Shown piece by piece: positions 7,604-15,869 of a stretch of 64,000 bases of DNA. The notes beneath the pieces were generated by a model. That model was not told where the DNA came from, ran no database searches, and saw only the letters and a program-made list of their open reading frames with translations. The position numbers and the translations under genes are program-made. Source of the stretch: Clostridiales bacterium (lineage in GTDB: Bacteria > Bacillota > Clostridia > Christensenellales > CAG-138); assembly GCA_012517905.1 (NCBI GenBank), contig JAAYUE010000069.1, positions 62,001 through 126,000 of the forward strand, written 5' to 3'. The first letter of the stretch is position 1. Every line of letters begins with the position of its first letter.

Positions 7604-8066
7604 GGCCAGAATAGTTATTCTGATAGGCATCGTTTTTGTAACGGTCATTTTCATCTGGAGTAATTCTTTGCAATCCTCGTCGGAATCGCAGGCAAGGAGC
7701 CTGCACTTTTTAAGCATGATGAAGCCGATTTTGGAGCCCATCGTAGGCGTTGGCAATGTCACCGATCATTTGGTTCGTAAGCTGGCACACTTCGTGGAAT
7801 ACGGCGTGCTCGGAAGCGAGCTGGTATTGCTGCTGATCAGCATTCGAAAGATCAGGCTGCAGTCAATCGCGAATTGCTTGTTCGGCGGGATGGCCGTAGC
7901 GCTGGTGGACGAAACCATACAGATCTTCAACGGACGCGGATCGCAGGTGCAGGACGTGTGGCTGGATTTTGCCGGGGTAGTCTCGGGAATGCTGATCGTG
8001 TTGTTAATTGATGGAATTACGGCAAAGATTCGAAAGGCGAAAGCAAAACGAACGCCGGCTGCATAG
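7578..8066 (+). CDS. VanZ-family membrane protein (2)
   Basis: A paralogue of the preceding gene with the same landmarks: FIWSNSLQSSSESQ, RKLAHFVEYGVLG and DETIQIFNGRGSQVQDVWLD. It has four predicted TM segments and a short basic tail. The start is uncertain: ATG at 7578 lies 8 bases after GGTGG; a GTG at 7566 and later ATGs at 7590 and 7596 are also in frame. It overlaps the first VanZ gene by about 26 bp and ends before a terminator. Function beyond the family name is unknown. Confidence 0.88.
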   Translation: MRRTMKMRKARIVILIGIVFVTVIFIWSNSLQSSSESQARSLHFLSMMKPILEPIVGVGNVTDHLVRKLAHFVEYGVLGSELVLLLISIRKIRLQSIANCLFGGMAVALVDETIQIFNGRGSQVQDVWLDFAGVVSGMLIVLLIDGITAKIRKAKAKRTPAA

Positions 8067-8111
8067 CAGGCACAGAATCATTACGAACCAATTATGATGG
8101 AATAGAAAAGC

Positions 8112-8137
8112 AAAACGCCCTCAATCAGGGCGTTTTT
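8112..8137. terminator. Terminator after the VanZ pair
   Basis: AAAACGCCC, a 7-base loop, then GGGCGTTTTT; also usable from the minus side. Confidence 0.8.
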
Positions 8138-8234
8138 GTGTTGTCAGGGGTAAATTCGGATGGGGCCGTATGGCTTCGAATGGCATTGCTCGGGCAGAGT
8201 CCCTGCTTTACAGTTGGAAGAAACCGCTTGCGTA

Positions 8235-9203
8235 TCAATGCAGCGTCTGGCAACAATAGGTTTCGCCCGGAACAAATCCCTCTTCGGAGCAGTTCAGAAG
8301 TTCCCAGACGGTGACGAGTTGATACCCTTCTTCAAGTAACTGCGGCACGATGATCTCCACCGCGTTCACCATATACGGTTTTGTATCGTGCAGCAGAATG
8401 ATATCTCCGTCCTGCAATTCCCTTCCATTGACGGCCTGTTTCTGCACGTTTTGTGCGATTTTTTCAGGATCGGTCTCGTTCACGTTGCCGCTCTGCGACC
8501 AAAGCACCACGGCCATACCGCTTTCGCGGGCCAGATGGTTGATATCCCAGTCGATATGTCCGCCCGGCGGACGGAAGGAACGCGCCACGAATCCCGTTGC
8601 GTCGAATATCGCCTTGTTTGTGTCCTTGAGGGTACGGCGTTTCTCCACGATGTTGTGCAGTTTTTGCAGGTCTTCGTGCCCCCAGGTATGGTTTCCGATT
8701 TCGCACCCGAGCGCGACGGCCCGCCGCGCGATGGATTTTACGTGGTCGTTATCCCGAAACCGCCAGCCGCAGACGAAAAACGTCGCACGCGCGTTATATT
8801 GCTCCAATACGTCGAGAATGCGATCGGTCACACCGGGGATCGGCCCGTCGTCAAACGTCAGCGCGACCATGGGTTTGTCCGGATCGATGTACATGCGCTC
8901 GATCGCCGCGTCGATTTCCGCATCGCTGGCGCAGCAGCCGTCCCGCTGAATCAGGGAAAACAGCGCTGTGTTTCGCTCCCTGTACCAAGGCGCGTTGACA
9001 CGGGGGACGGGCGTGGGAGACGGCGGCAAAGGCGTTTCCAGCCGGGGCGTCGATCGTCTGGCGGGGACTGCCGTGCGCTCCGGCGGCATACGCGCGGCCT
9101 GCGGCGCGCGCGACGGCTCGGGCGGGGGCGGCAAGACGGTGCAGCCGCAGAAAAATGCGGCTGTCAACAAAATCATGAAAGCCGCAGTAAGGACACGCCT
9201 CAT
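8235..9203 (-). CDS. Polysaccharide deacetylase (NodB domain) lipoprotein
   Basis: 322 residues. The N-terminus has a hydrophobic segment ending AAFFCGC, a possible lipobox, then a Pro-rich linker (residues about 25-75). The NodB homology domain follows from about 105: VALTFDDGPIPGVT with the catalytic and metal-binding aspartates, EIGNHTWGHEDL with the two metal histidines, RSFRPPGGHIDWD, and ILLHDTKPYMVNAV with the final catalytic His. Such enzymes remove acetyl groups from peptidoglycan or other wall polysaccharides outside the cell. It lies 57 bp after the ImmA-like gene on the same strand and may share its transcript. Confidence 0.9.
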   Translation of the reverse strand: MRRVLTAAFMILLTAAFFCGCTVLPPPPEPSRAPQAARMPPERTAVPARRSTPRLETPLPPSPTPVPRVNAPWYRERNTALFSLIQRDGCCASDAEIDAAIERMYIDPDKPMVALTFDDGPIPGVTDRILDVLEQYNARATFFVCGWRFRDNDHVKSIARRAVALGCEIGNHTWGHEDLQKLHNIVEKRRTLKDTNKAIFDATGFVARSFRPPGGHIDWDINHLARESGMAVVLWSQSGNVNETDPEKIAQNVQKQAVNGRELQDGDIILLHDTKPYMVNAVEIIVPQLLEEGYQLVTVWELLNCSEEGFVPGETYCCQTLH

Positions 9204-9260
9204 ACAGTTTCAGTACTCCTGATCAAAGTCATATGGTAAAACGACGAAAAATCGCTTCGT

Positions 9261-9746
9261 TCAATCCTCTTCCTGTTTTGTTTTCTCCGCTTCGCCGGCG
9301 CCTGCGTTTTCGGGTTCCTCCGGCGGCGTGTCCGGCGCCCAGAGCCCGCGCGCCATATACCAGTCGATGGATTCCTTGAGAAACTCCACGCTGACGTTGA
9401 GCGTAAAGGCGATTTCGTAGATGTCGTCGGTGTTGCGCGCCGCGGTGCGGATCGCGTCCGGCGAAAGCAGGCGGTCGTGCGCCCATTTGCGCGCCTTCGC
9501 TTCGGCGCGCCAGTCGTCCACGGCGTTGTAGTGCAGCCGTCGGTCGGAGCCGGTATAGTGATGGCCGAGCTCCTCCGCCAGCCAGCAGGCGCGCTCGGCC
9601 TGCGTGCCGTCCTGACGGATGACGATGTGCTCGCCCGTTTCGGTTTTGATATAGGCGGCGGACATGCCGGGCACGGGGATCTCGCGCTCGTGCACGTCGA
9701 TTCCGCGCTCGTTTGCCTCCGTCGTGAGTTCTTCGATCTTATCCAT
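9261..9746 (-). CDS. ImmA/IrrE-type metallopeptidase
   Basis: 161 residues. The core motif is RACWLAEELGHHYTG, in the position of the zinc-peptidase helix; the first metal His of HExxH is replaced by Ala-Glu-Glu, a variant seen in phage-type ImmA proteins. In ICEBs1 and related elements, ImmA cleaves the partner repressor ImmR to release gene expression. Here the preceding gene, 44 bp upstream, is a helix-turn-helix regulator, the same order as immR-immA. An acidic tail follows the domain. No integrase or phage genes are nearby, so the pair may be domesticated. Confidence 0.82.
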   Translation of the reverse strand: MDKIEELTTEANERGIDVHEREIPVPGMSAAYIKTETGEHIVIRQDGTQAERACWLAEELGHHYTGSDRRLHYNAVDDWRAEAKARKWAHDRLLSPDAIRTAARNTDDIYEIAFTLNVSVEFLKESIDWYMARGLWAPDTPPEEPENAGAGEAEKTKQEED

Positions 9747-9790
9747 TCGCGGCGCACCCTCCCCAGTGCGGTCGATGACCAGGCCTTCGT

Positions 9791-10114
9791 CTATTTCGAA
9801 AATTTGTCCGCGAGGAATTCGATGTATTCCTCGTAGCGTTCCTGTCCCTCAAGGGTAAGCTTGTTCAGGTCGAAATGCCCGGCAGAGGCGTATATATGCG
9901 CCCCGCGGTCGTTGATGCTGTCGTCCGCAAGGTAATCCAGAGACACGTTGAAAAATCGCGCGAGAGCAAGCAGCGTGGAGCGTTTGACGTTGTCCGCACC
10001 CTTTTCATAGAGACTGACGATGGTCGTATACGGCACGCCCGACTGCGCGGAGAGCTGGGATTTATTCAGGGAACGCTCGTCGAGCAGCACATCGAGCTTT
10101 TCGGTCAGGGTCAA
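9791..10114 (-). CDS. XRE-family helix-turn-helix regulator, ImmR-like
   Basis: 107 residues. The HTH occupies about residues 5-60: TEKLDVLLDERSLNKSQLSA, then SGVPYTTIVSLYEKGADN as recognition region, and STLLALARFFNVSLDYLADD. The short C-terminus lacks an enzymatic domain. A TTG start at 10114 is preferred because it lies 6 bases after GAGGTG; the in-frame GTG at 10123 is part of that ribosome site. The promoter is flanked and overlapped by two direct repeats 22 bp apart, suggesting autoregulation. Likely partner of the downstream ImmA-like protein. Confidence 0.85.
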   Translation of the reverse strand: MTLTEKLDVLLDERSLNKSQLSAQSGVPYTTIVSLYEKGADNVKRSTLLALARFFNVSLDYLADDSINDRGAHIYASAGHFDLNKLTLEGQERYEEYIEFLADKFSK

Positions 10115-10181
10115 AATAATCACCTCGGTAGGAAAATTCCTTCATACTCAGATCAGGATCGATTTGAATCTGTATAACAAG

Positions 10182-10226
10182 AGTATAAAGCAGAAATTAC
10201 GACGTGTAAACAGTAAAATTACGACG
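10182..10226 (-). promoter_or_regulatory. Promoter and direct-repeat operator of the ImmR/ImmA-like operon
   Basis: On the minus strand TTTACA (10210-10205) and TATACT (10187-10182) are 17 bp apart. An 11-bp direct repeat AAATTACGACG occurs at 10194-10204, inside the spacer, and at 10216-10226, upstream of the -35: spacing 22 bp, two helical turns. It is a candidate binding site for the HTH protein. Confidence 0.6.
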
Positions 10227-10310
10227 CGGCGTAGAAAACGACGTATTGATGCGGATATCGCATGGAAAACACCGCATTGTGACCCCATTGTGAATCCGGC
10301 GGTCAACACA

Positions 10311-10358
10311 TTGACAACCGCATAGAGCAGGCGTATGATGCAAGTGTATTAATAATAC
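10311..10358 (+). promoter_or_regulatory. Promoter of the SH3-repeat protein gene
   Basis: TTGACA (10311-10316) and TATGAT (10334-10339) are 17 bp apart. Seven bases downstream lies the 13-bp inverted repeat GTATTAATAATAC (10346-10358), well placed for repression at the start site. Confidence 0.65.
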
Positions 10359-10402
10359 TAGTACGCTAGATACGGAACCGATCCACAGGGGGGGCATAAT
10401 AT

Positions 10403-11725
10403 ATGAAACAAAGACGCATGATCATTCGACTGCTCGCGGGGCTGAGCTGCATTCTGCTGCTTGCGGCGGCCGCGCCCATCCGCACGGCGCGCGCCGAGAG
10501 CGCGCTCGCCGCGGGATATGTGAATACGGCAAAGCTCAATCTGCGCAAAGGCGCGGGCACGAGCAACGCAATTTTGGACACGCTGACGAAAAGCACCGTC
10601 GTCAACATCTATGAAGTCGTCGGTACGTGGCTGCGCGTGGACGTACCGTCCACCGGGAAAAGCGGGTATGTGAGCGGCAAATACATCACCGTCAGCGGCA
10701 CAAGCCTTGCGGCGTATGCGCTCGGCGCCACATCCGGCAGGGTGAATTTGCGCAAGGCGGCGACGAGCAAGAGCGAAAGCCTCGCCATCGTAGATAAAAA
10801 CGCCGGGTTAACCATCTATTCCGCGGACGCGACGACCGGCTGGTATAAGGTCAAGGTGCATACGACGGGGAAGGAAGGCTACATTTCGCCGCTGTACGTC
10901 AAGATCGTATCCAAGGTGGATCAGTCGAGCACGGTGGTCACCGGCACGGGCGAAATCACGGCGGACAACGTCAACTTCCGTTCCGGCCCGAGCACGAGCT
11001 ACAATATCCTCGATAAACTGCAAAAACTCGACGAACTCACCATTCTGGAAAAGACCGACAACTGGTATAAGGTGACGGTAAAGGCGACGACCAAGACGGG
11101 ATATGTCTATGGCGGCTACGTGAAGATTACCTCCTCCTCAACGGCGACGCCGACCCCGACGCCAAATGTCACGAGCGGAACGAAGGGAGCGATCAACGCG
11201 GACGGCGTGAACTTCCGCACGGGACCCTCGACGAGCTATACGAAACAGGGAACGTTTCAGAAAAACACGGCGGTGACCATACTCGGTACGAGCGGAACCT
11301 GGTACAAGATCACGGTGGATACCACCGGCGCGCACGGATATGTCTATGCGGCGTATGTGACCGTAACCGACGGCACGGCGACGCCGACGCCCACTCCTAC
11401 GGCCGCCCCGGCAGGGAGCCTTCCGGGCAAGCTCAATGCGAGCGGCGTGAACTTCCGCACGGGACCTTCGACGAGCTATACGAGCCTCGGGCTGCTGTCG
11501 CTCGGTACGGCGGTGACGGTGCTTGGAAAATCCGGCGACTGGTATCAACTGACCATCAACGCGACGGGGAAGACCGGCTACGTCTTTGCAAAATTCGTAA
11601 CGGTCGCGGCTGCGACGCCTTCTCCGACGCCGACGGCGACGCCTACCGCGACCCCGACAGCCACGCCGACGCCAACTCCGACCCCGACGCCGACGCCGAC
11701 ATCGACGCAGTCGCCGGAGTCTTGA
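10403..11725 (+). CDS. Secreted protein with five bacterial SH3 domains
   Basis: 440 residues: a signal peptide (basic MKQRRMIIR, hydrophobic core, AAAAPIRTARA), then five SH3b repeats of about 60-65 residues. Each repeat has an N-F/L-R-x-G-x-(S/T) strand (LNLRKGAGTS, VNFRSGPSTS, VNFRTGPSTS twice, and a degenerate VNLRKAATSK in repeat 2) and a closing GYV strand. Thr-Pro linkers separate the later repeats, and the C-terminus is a long Pro-Thr tract. SH3b domains bind cell-wall peptides; no enzymatic domain is present, so a wall-binding or scaffold role is likely. A G-rich ribosome site precedes the ATG. Confidence 0.9.
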   Translation: MKQRRMIIRLLAGLSCILLLAAAAPIRTARAESALAAGYVNTAKLNLRKGAGTSNAILDTLTKSTVVNIYEVVGTWLRVDVPSTGKSGYVSGKYITVSGTSLAAYALGATSGRVNLRKAATSKSESLAIVDKNAGLTIYSADATTGWYKVKVHTTGKEGYISPLYVKIVSKVDQSSTVVTGTGEITADNVNFRSGPSTSYNILDKLQKLDELTILEKTDNWYKVTVKATTKTGYVYGGYVKITSSSTATPTPTPNVTSGTKGAINADGVNFRTGPSTSYTKQGTFQKNTAVTILGTSGTWYKITVDTTGAHGYVYAAYVTVTDGTATPTPTPTAAPAGSLPGKLNASGVNFRTGPSTSYTSLGLLSLGTAVTVLGKSGDWYQLTINATGKTGYVFAKFVTVAAATPSPTPTATPTATPTATPTPTPTPTPTPTSTQSPES

Positions 11726-11754
11726 ACCGACACTATCCGACCGAAAGCGCCAGC

Positions 11755-11838
11755 AAGCGCTCCGCCGAAAGGCGGAGCGCTTTACGGTTTCCGCCCATTT
11801 ATGCGCAACAAAAAAAGCCCCGGGGGCTTTTTTGTTGA
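11755..11838. terminator. Two hairpins between convergent genes
   Basis: The first is an 11-bp stem AGCGCTCCGCC with a GAAA tetraloop (11755-11782). The second (about 11807-11838) is AACAAAAAAAGCCCC pairing with GGGGCTTTTTTGTTG, usable from both sides and thus serving the SH3 gene and corA. Confidence 0.85.
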
Positions 11839-11862
11839 TCCGACGGGCATTGCCGCCTAAGA

Positions 11863-12804
11863 TCAGAACATTTTTTTCTTGGCCAGAAAGATCGCAACGC
11901 CGACCGACACGCCGAGCGAGACGAGCACGATGGCAAGAAACCCGAACGGGCTGTTTGCCAGCGGCATCCCTGCGGAATTGACGTTCATGCCGTATGCGGC
12001 AAAGATGATTGCCGGAACCGACAGCACGATGGTCATGACGGCGAGGAATTTCATGACGATGTTGAGGTTGTTGGAGATGACGGAGGCAAACGCGTCCATC
12101 ATGCCGCTTAGGATGCCGCTGTAGATATTCGCCATCTCGATGGCCTGCCGGTTTTCGACGATGACGTCCTCGAGCAGATCCTCGTCCTCCGGATATTTTT
12201 TGATGCGCTCGCTTTTGAGGAGCTTTTCGAGCACGACCTCATTGGAGCGCAGCGAGGTGGTGAAATATACGAGGCTCTTCTCCAGCTCGAGCAGTTCGAT
12301 GAGCTCGCGGTTCTCCGTGGAGCCGTGCAGCTTTTGCTCGATTTTGTCGCTCAGACGGTTGATGACGCGCAGATATTGCAGATACAGCGACGCGTTGCGA
12401 TACAGAATCTGCAGTACAAAGCGCGTGCGCATATGGGTTCGGAGGTCGTTTGCGTGCTTTTGCTTGAGCGCGTAGAGCACGGGCGTTTCCTCGAGGCAGA
12501 CGGTGATGATCGCATCCCGCGCGAGGATGATGCCGAGCGGCTCGGTGGTGTAGATGTCCTTGCCTTTGTTTTTCTCCACCGCGGGGATGTCCACCAGAAT
12601 GAGTGTGTAGTTGTCCTCCAGCTCGATACGCGAGCGTTCCTCTTCGTCCAGCGCGGCCCGAAGGTCGTCCGGCTCGACTGCGAATTGCTCCGCAACCTCG
12701 GCGAGCTCCTTCTCCGTCGGCTTGACGAGAGAGATCCAGCAGTCCTTTTCGGGGTCCTCGATCTGCCGCATCTCCGCCTCGAAGGTCTTGAAGATCTTCT
12801 TCAT
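11863..12804 (-). CDS. corA: CorA-family magnesium/divalent cation transporter
   Basis: 313 residues with the CorA layout: a soluble N-terminal alpha/beta domain, a long helical region (about residues 140-245), and two C-terminal TM helices joined by the signature GMN (AAYGMNVNSAGMP). A basic C-terminus (AKKKMF) follows TM2, as is usual. The family forms pentameric Mg2+ channels gated by cytoplasmic Mg2+. The ATG follows AAGGAG. A promoter-like element and a structured leader lie upstream. Confidence 0.93.
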   Translation of the reverse strand: MKKIFKTFEAEMRQIEDPEKDCWISLVKPTEKELAEVAEQFAVEPDDLRAALDEEERSRIELEDNYTLILVDIPAVEKNKGKDIYTTEPLGIILARDAIITVCLEETPVLYALKQKHANDLRTHMRTRFVLQILYRNASLYLQYLRVINRLSDKIEQKLHGSTENRELIELLELEKSLVYFTTSLRSNEVVLEKLLKSERIKKYPEDEDLLEDVIVENRQAIEMANIYSGILSGMMDAFASVISNNLNIVMKFLAVMTIVLSVPAIIFAAYGMNVNSAGMPLANSPFGFLAIVLVSLGVSVGVAIFLAKKKMF

Positions 12805-12970
12805 GGCAGTGTTACTCCTTTCGCTTTACCGCGCGCGGCAAGAAAGCGAAGCTTCCCGAACGCGCGCTTCGATTGTCTGATTGCTTTTACTTCGTTCGGG
12901 AACGGTATCCACCGTCCAATCACACTCCTTTCGTTGAGTTCGGTACTATTATAAAACGAAAAAACCGATA
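12805..12970 (-). promoter_or_regulatory. Possibly structured 5' leader of corA
   Basis: TATAAT on the minus strand lies at 12955-12950, about 150 bp before the corA start, with only a poor -35. Between them TTCCCGAACG (12853-12862) and CGTTCGGGAA (12893-12902) form a perfect 10-bp inverted repeat. I do not see the conserved motifs of the known M-box magnesium riboswitch, so regulation by this leader is only a possibility. Confidence 0.35.
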
Positions 12971-13201
12971 GGGAAAGCGTAAAAAAGAAGAAAATCGGGA
13001 TAAAATCCATACAAAAATGCAAAATTTTACTGATCTTTGCAAAAGGCGGCTGTTCTTGGCCCATTACGGCCGATTTTCATCACGCCGCCGAAAAGCGGGG
13101 ACATTTTGACAAACTGCGGCCTGCGTGTTACCATGAGGCCGATTGTTCCGCAATGCGGGCGGCGGACCGCCCGAACGACGGATGAAACGGAGAAGAAACG
13201 A

Positions 13202-14428
13202 ATGAAACAGGAGCGCGCGTTTGAGCGCGTCGTGATATCGAAGCGGGCGGAAGGGTCCGTCAAGGCGGGGCACCCCTGGGTGTACGACACGGAGGTGCAG
13301 GGCAATACGGACGCCGTGGAAAACGGCGCGCTGGTGGACGCGTTTTCCGAAAAAGGCTCGTATCTCGGCACGGGATTTTTGAGCAAGCACAGCAAAATCC
13401 GCCTGCGGCTGCTTTCCAGCAATGCAAACGAAAAGTTTGACGAGGCGTTTTTTTCGCGTCGGCTGCGCTATGCGCTGGACTACCGCAAGACCGTCATGGG
13501 CGAAGACTACGGCTGCTGCCGCATGATCTTCGGCGAGGCGGACGGGCTGCCGGGGCTGACGATCGACTGCTATCACGACGTGCTGGTGAGCCAGGTGCTC
13601 TCCGTCGGCATCGAGCGCATCAAGGGGATGCTCTACCGCCTGATGGTAACGCTGCTGCGTGACGACGGCATCGCGGTGCGCGGCATATTCGAGCGCAACG
13701 AGGTGTCCATCCGCGAACTGGAAGGGTTGCCGCTGGAAAAAGGCTGGGTCCGCGGGGAATTCCTGCCGGAACCGCCGAGCCCTTTGATCGAGATTACGGA
13801 GAACGGCATTCGCTACGACGTGGACGTGGAGAACGGGCAGAAGACGGGCTTTTTCCTCGACCAGAAATACAACCGGCTCGCCGCCGCCAAGATCGCGCGC
13901 GGCAAGCGTGTGCTGGATTGCTTTACGCACACCGGTTCGTTTGCGCTGGGCGCGGCGAAGGCGGGGGCGGCGCACGTCACCGCCGTGGACGTGTCGCAGG
14001 CGGCGGTCGAGCTCGCGCGCGCGAACGCCGAGAAAAACAATCTGGCGGACAAGATGGCGTTCGTCTGCGCGGATGTGTTCGACCTGCTGCCGCAGCTCAT
14101 CGAACAGCGCGCGAACTACGATATGATCATACTCGACCCGCCTGCGTTTACGAAGAGCCGTAAAACCGTCGCCGGGGCGGAGCGGGGGTATAAGGCGATC
14201 AACTACAACGCCATGAAGCTGCTGCCGCGCGGAGGATATCTGGCGACATGCTCCTGCTCGCACTTCATGCCAAGCGAACTGTTTGAAAAGATGCTGCTTT
14301 CCGCCTCACGGGACGCGGGCGTTTCGCTCAAGCTCATCGAGGCGCGCAGACAGGCGCCGGATCATCCGACGCTGATGAACGTGCCGGAGACGGATTACCT
14401 GAAGTTTTACTTATTTCAAATTGTTTAG
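13202..14428 (+). CDS. Class I rRNA large-subunit methyltransferase, RlmI-like
   Basis: 408 residues with a PUA RNA-binding domain at the N-terminus (KAGHPWVYDTEVQ) and a Rossmann methyltransferase domain: KTGFFLDQKYNR, the SAM loop VLDCFTHTGSFALGAAKAGA, ILDPPAFTKSR, and the catalytic TCSCSHF cysteine region. The family methylates C5 of a 23S rRNA cytosine. The ATG at 13202 has GGAG 9 bases upstream. The last 18 codons, including LMNVPETDYLKFYLFQIV and the TAG stop, belong to a 72-bp unit repeated in frame five more times downstream, so the present stop may differ from the ancestral one. Confidence 0.9.
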   Translation: MKQERAFERVVISKRAEGSVKAGHPWVYDTEVQGNTDAVENGALVDAFSEKGSYLGTGFLSKHSKIRLRLLSSNANEKFDEAFFSRRLRYALDYRKTVMGEDYGCCRMIFGEADGLPGLTIDCYHDVLVSQVLSVGIERIKGMLYRLMVTLLRDDGIAVRGIFERNEVSIRELEGLPLEKGWVRGEFLPEPPSPLIEITENGIRYDVDVENGQKTGFFLDQKYNRLAAAKIARGKRVLDCFTHTGSFALGAAKAGAAHVTAVDVSQAAVELARANAEKNNLADKMAFVCADVFDLLPQLIEQRANYDMIILDPPAFTKSRKTVAGAERGYKAINYNAMKLLPRGGYLATCSCSHFMPSELFEKMLLSASRDAGVSLKLIEARRQAPDHPTLMNVPETDYLKFYLFQIV

Positions 14429-14788
14429 AGAAACAATTCAGCGCTGATGAACATACCGGAGACGGATTACCTGAAGTTTTACTTATTTCAAATTGTTTAG
14501 AGAAACAATTCAGGGCCGACGAACGTGCCGGAGACGGATTACCTGAAGTTTTACTTATTTCAAATTGTTTAGAGAAACAATTCAGGGCTGATGAACATAC
14601 CGGAGACGGATTATCTGAAGTTCTATTTATTTCAAATTGTTTAGAAAAACAATTCAGGGCCGACGAACGTACCGGAGACGGATTACCTGAAGTTTTACTT
14701 ATTTCAAATTGTTTAGAGAAATAATTCAGGGCCGATGAAGGCGCCGGAGACGGATTACCTGAAGTTTTATTTATTTCAAATCATATAA
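14371..14788 (+). repeat. Six-copy 72-bp tandem repeat of the methyltransferase gene tail
   Basis: Units start at 14371, 14443, 14515, 14587, 14659 and 14731, exactly 72 bp (24 codons) apart, the first being the coding 3' end. Each encodes P-E-T-D-Y-L-K-F-Y-L-F-Q in the same frame. Copies 1-5 end with a TAG inside a hairpin (AATTGTTT, AGAG or AAAA loop, AAACAATT, with one mismatch in copy 5); copy 6 instead ends QII and TAA and runs into the terminator, so it probably holds the original gene end. Differences cluster in the first codons after each stop (LMN(V/I), PTNV, PMKA) in a mosaic pattern. Confidence 0.95.
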
Positions 14789-14815
14789 AAAATCCGCCCG
14801 GAAGGGCGGATTTTT
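14787..14815. terminator. Terminator after the repeat array
   Basis: AAAAATCCGCCC, loop GGAA, GGGCGGATTTTT. It can serve both the methyltransferase and the convergent epimerase gene. Confidence 0.88.
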
Positions 14816-14825
14816 CAGTACCACT

Positions 14826-15869
14826 CTACTTCTCTACCCGGAAACGATAGATGGTTTCGGAGGAGAAGACCTCGCCCGCGCGGAGCACGATGCTCGGGAA
14901 ATGCGGGTTGTTCATCGCGTCCGCAAAATGCTGCGTTTCGAGGCAGAACGCGGGGCGAATGCCGTATGGTTCGCCGCCCTTGCCGATCATATAGGAAAAG
15001 TCCGGCGGGGTGAAAAGCTGCACGCCCGGCTGGTCGGTGTAGACGTCCATCGCGACGCCGCCGATGGGATCGACCGCGGTCGCGACGCGTTCCACGCCGC
15101 CTTTGGGATGGTTGAGCACAAAGTTATGGTCGAATCCGCCCGCGGTGTCGATGTGTTCAACCGTTACGTTGATGTCCCGGCCGAGGGGCTTGGCTTTCGT
15201 AAAGTCGAGCGGCGTATTTCGCACGGGGACGATCTCGCCGGTCGGAATCGTGAGCTCGTCGATGCGCGTGAACTGGTCCGCGTCGATCTGCAGCGTCTGC
15301 TCCAGAACGGTGCTGCGCTGCCCCGCCAGATTGAAATACGCGTGGTTGGTCATGTTTTGTATCGTGTCCTGATCGGTGTTGATCAGATACCGGATGGAAA
15401 GCGCGTTGTCCTCTCCGAGCGAATAGATCACGACCACGGAGAGTTCCCCGGGAAAGCCTTCGTCTCCGTCCGGACTCGTCAGCGAGAAAAAGACGCTGTC
15501 GCCGTCGATCTGCGCCTGCCAGATCTTCTTGTCGTAGCCGACGTTGCCGCCGTGCAGGCAGGATGTTCCGAGGTTCGCGGCGAGTTTGTATTCCGTGCCG
15601 TTGAGCGTAAAGCGCGCGTTTTTGATGCGGTTGGCCACGCGGCCGACGGTTGCGCCGAGATACATGGTGTTTTTCAGGTAGCCGTCTATCGTGTCGTAGC
15701 CGAGCACGACGTCCACCAGTTCGTCTTTGCGGTTGGGAACGAACATGGTCTGCCAGGTTGCGCCGTAGTTGAGCAGGCTCGCGCTTGCGCCGGACGCGTT
15801 GGTGATGGTGTAGCGAAGCACTGCCTCGCCGGAAGGCAGCCGCCCGAATTCGGAAACGGATACGCTCAT
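14826..15869 (-). CDS. galM: Aldose 1-epimerase
   Basis: 347 residues, the family's usual length. Recognisable are LLNYGATWQTMFVPN, the substrate loop VGRVANRIKNARF, TNHAYFNLAG with the catalytic histidine, and near the C-terminus CLETQHFADAMNNPHFPS, including the catalytic Glu region. The enzyme interconverts alpha and beta anomers of galactose or glucose. The ATG at 15869 has AGGAGG 7 bases upstream; the longer open frame adds a tail with no ribosome site. Monocistronic, without other galactose genes nearby. Confidence 0.93.
   Translation of the reverse strand: MSVSVSEFGRLPSGEAVLRYTITNASGASASLLNYGATWQTMFVPNRKDELVDVVLGYDTIDGYLKNTMYLGATVGRVANRIKNARFTLNGTEYKLAANLGTSCLHGGNVGYDKKIWQAQIDGDSVFFSLTSPDGDEGFPGELSVVVIYSLGEDNALSIRYLINTDQDTIQNMTNHAYFNLAGQRSTVLEQTLQIDADQFTRIDELTIPTGEIVPVRNTPLDFTKAKPLGRDINVTVEHIDTAGGFDHNFVLNHPKGGVERVATAVDPIGGVAMDVYTDQPGVQLFTPPDFSYMIGKGGEPYGIRPAFCLETQHFADAMNNPHFPSIVLRAGEVFSSETIYRFRVEK

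Noticed and set aside
9261..10114. Integrative element or toxin-antitoxin module
   Set aside because: The HTH/ImmA pair has no integrase, att site, conjugation genes or toxin-like small protein beside it.
13037..13201. N-terminal extension of the rRNA methyltransferase
   Set aside because: The extra 55 codons have no ribosome site and no match to the PUA domain; the ATG at 13202 has both.
14371..14788. CRISPR array or minisatellite unrelated to a gene
   Set aside because: Each 72-bp unit encodes the same C-terminal peptide as the methyltransferase, without spacers.
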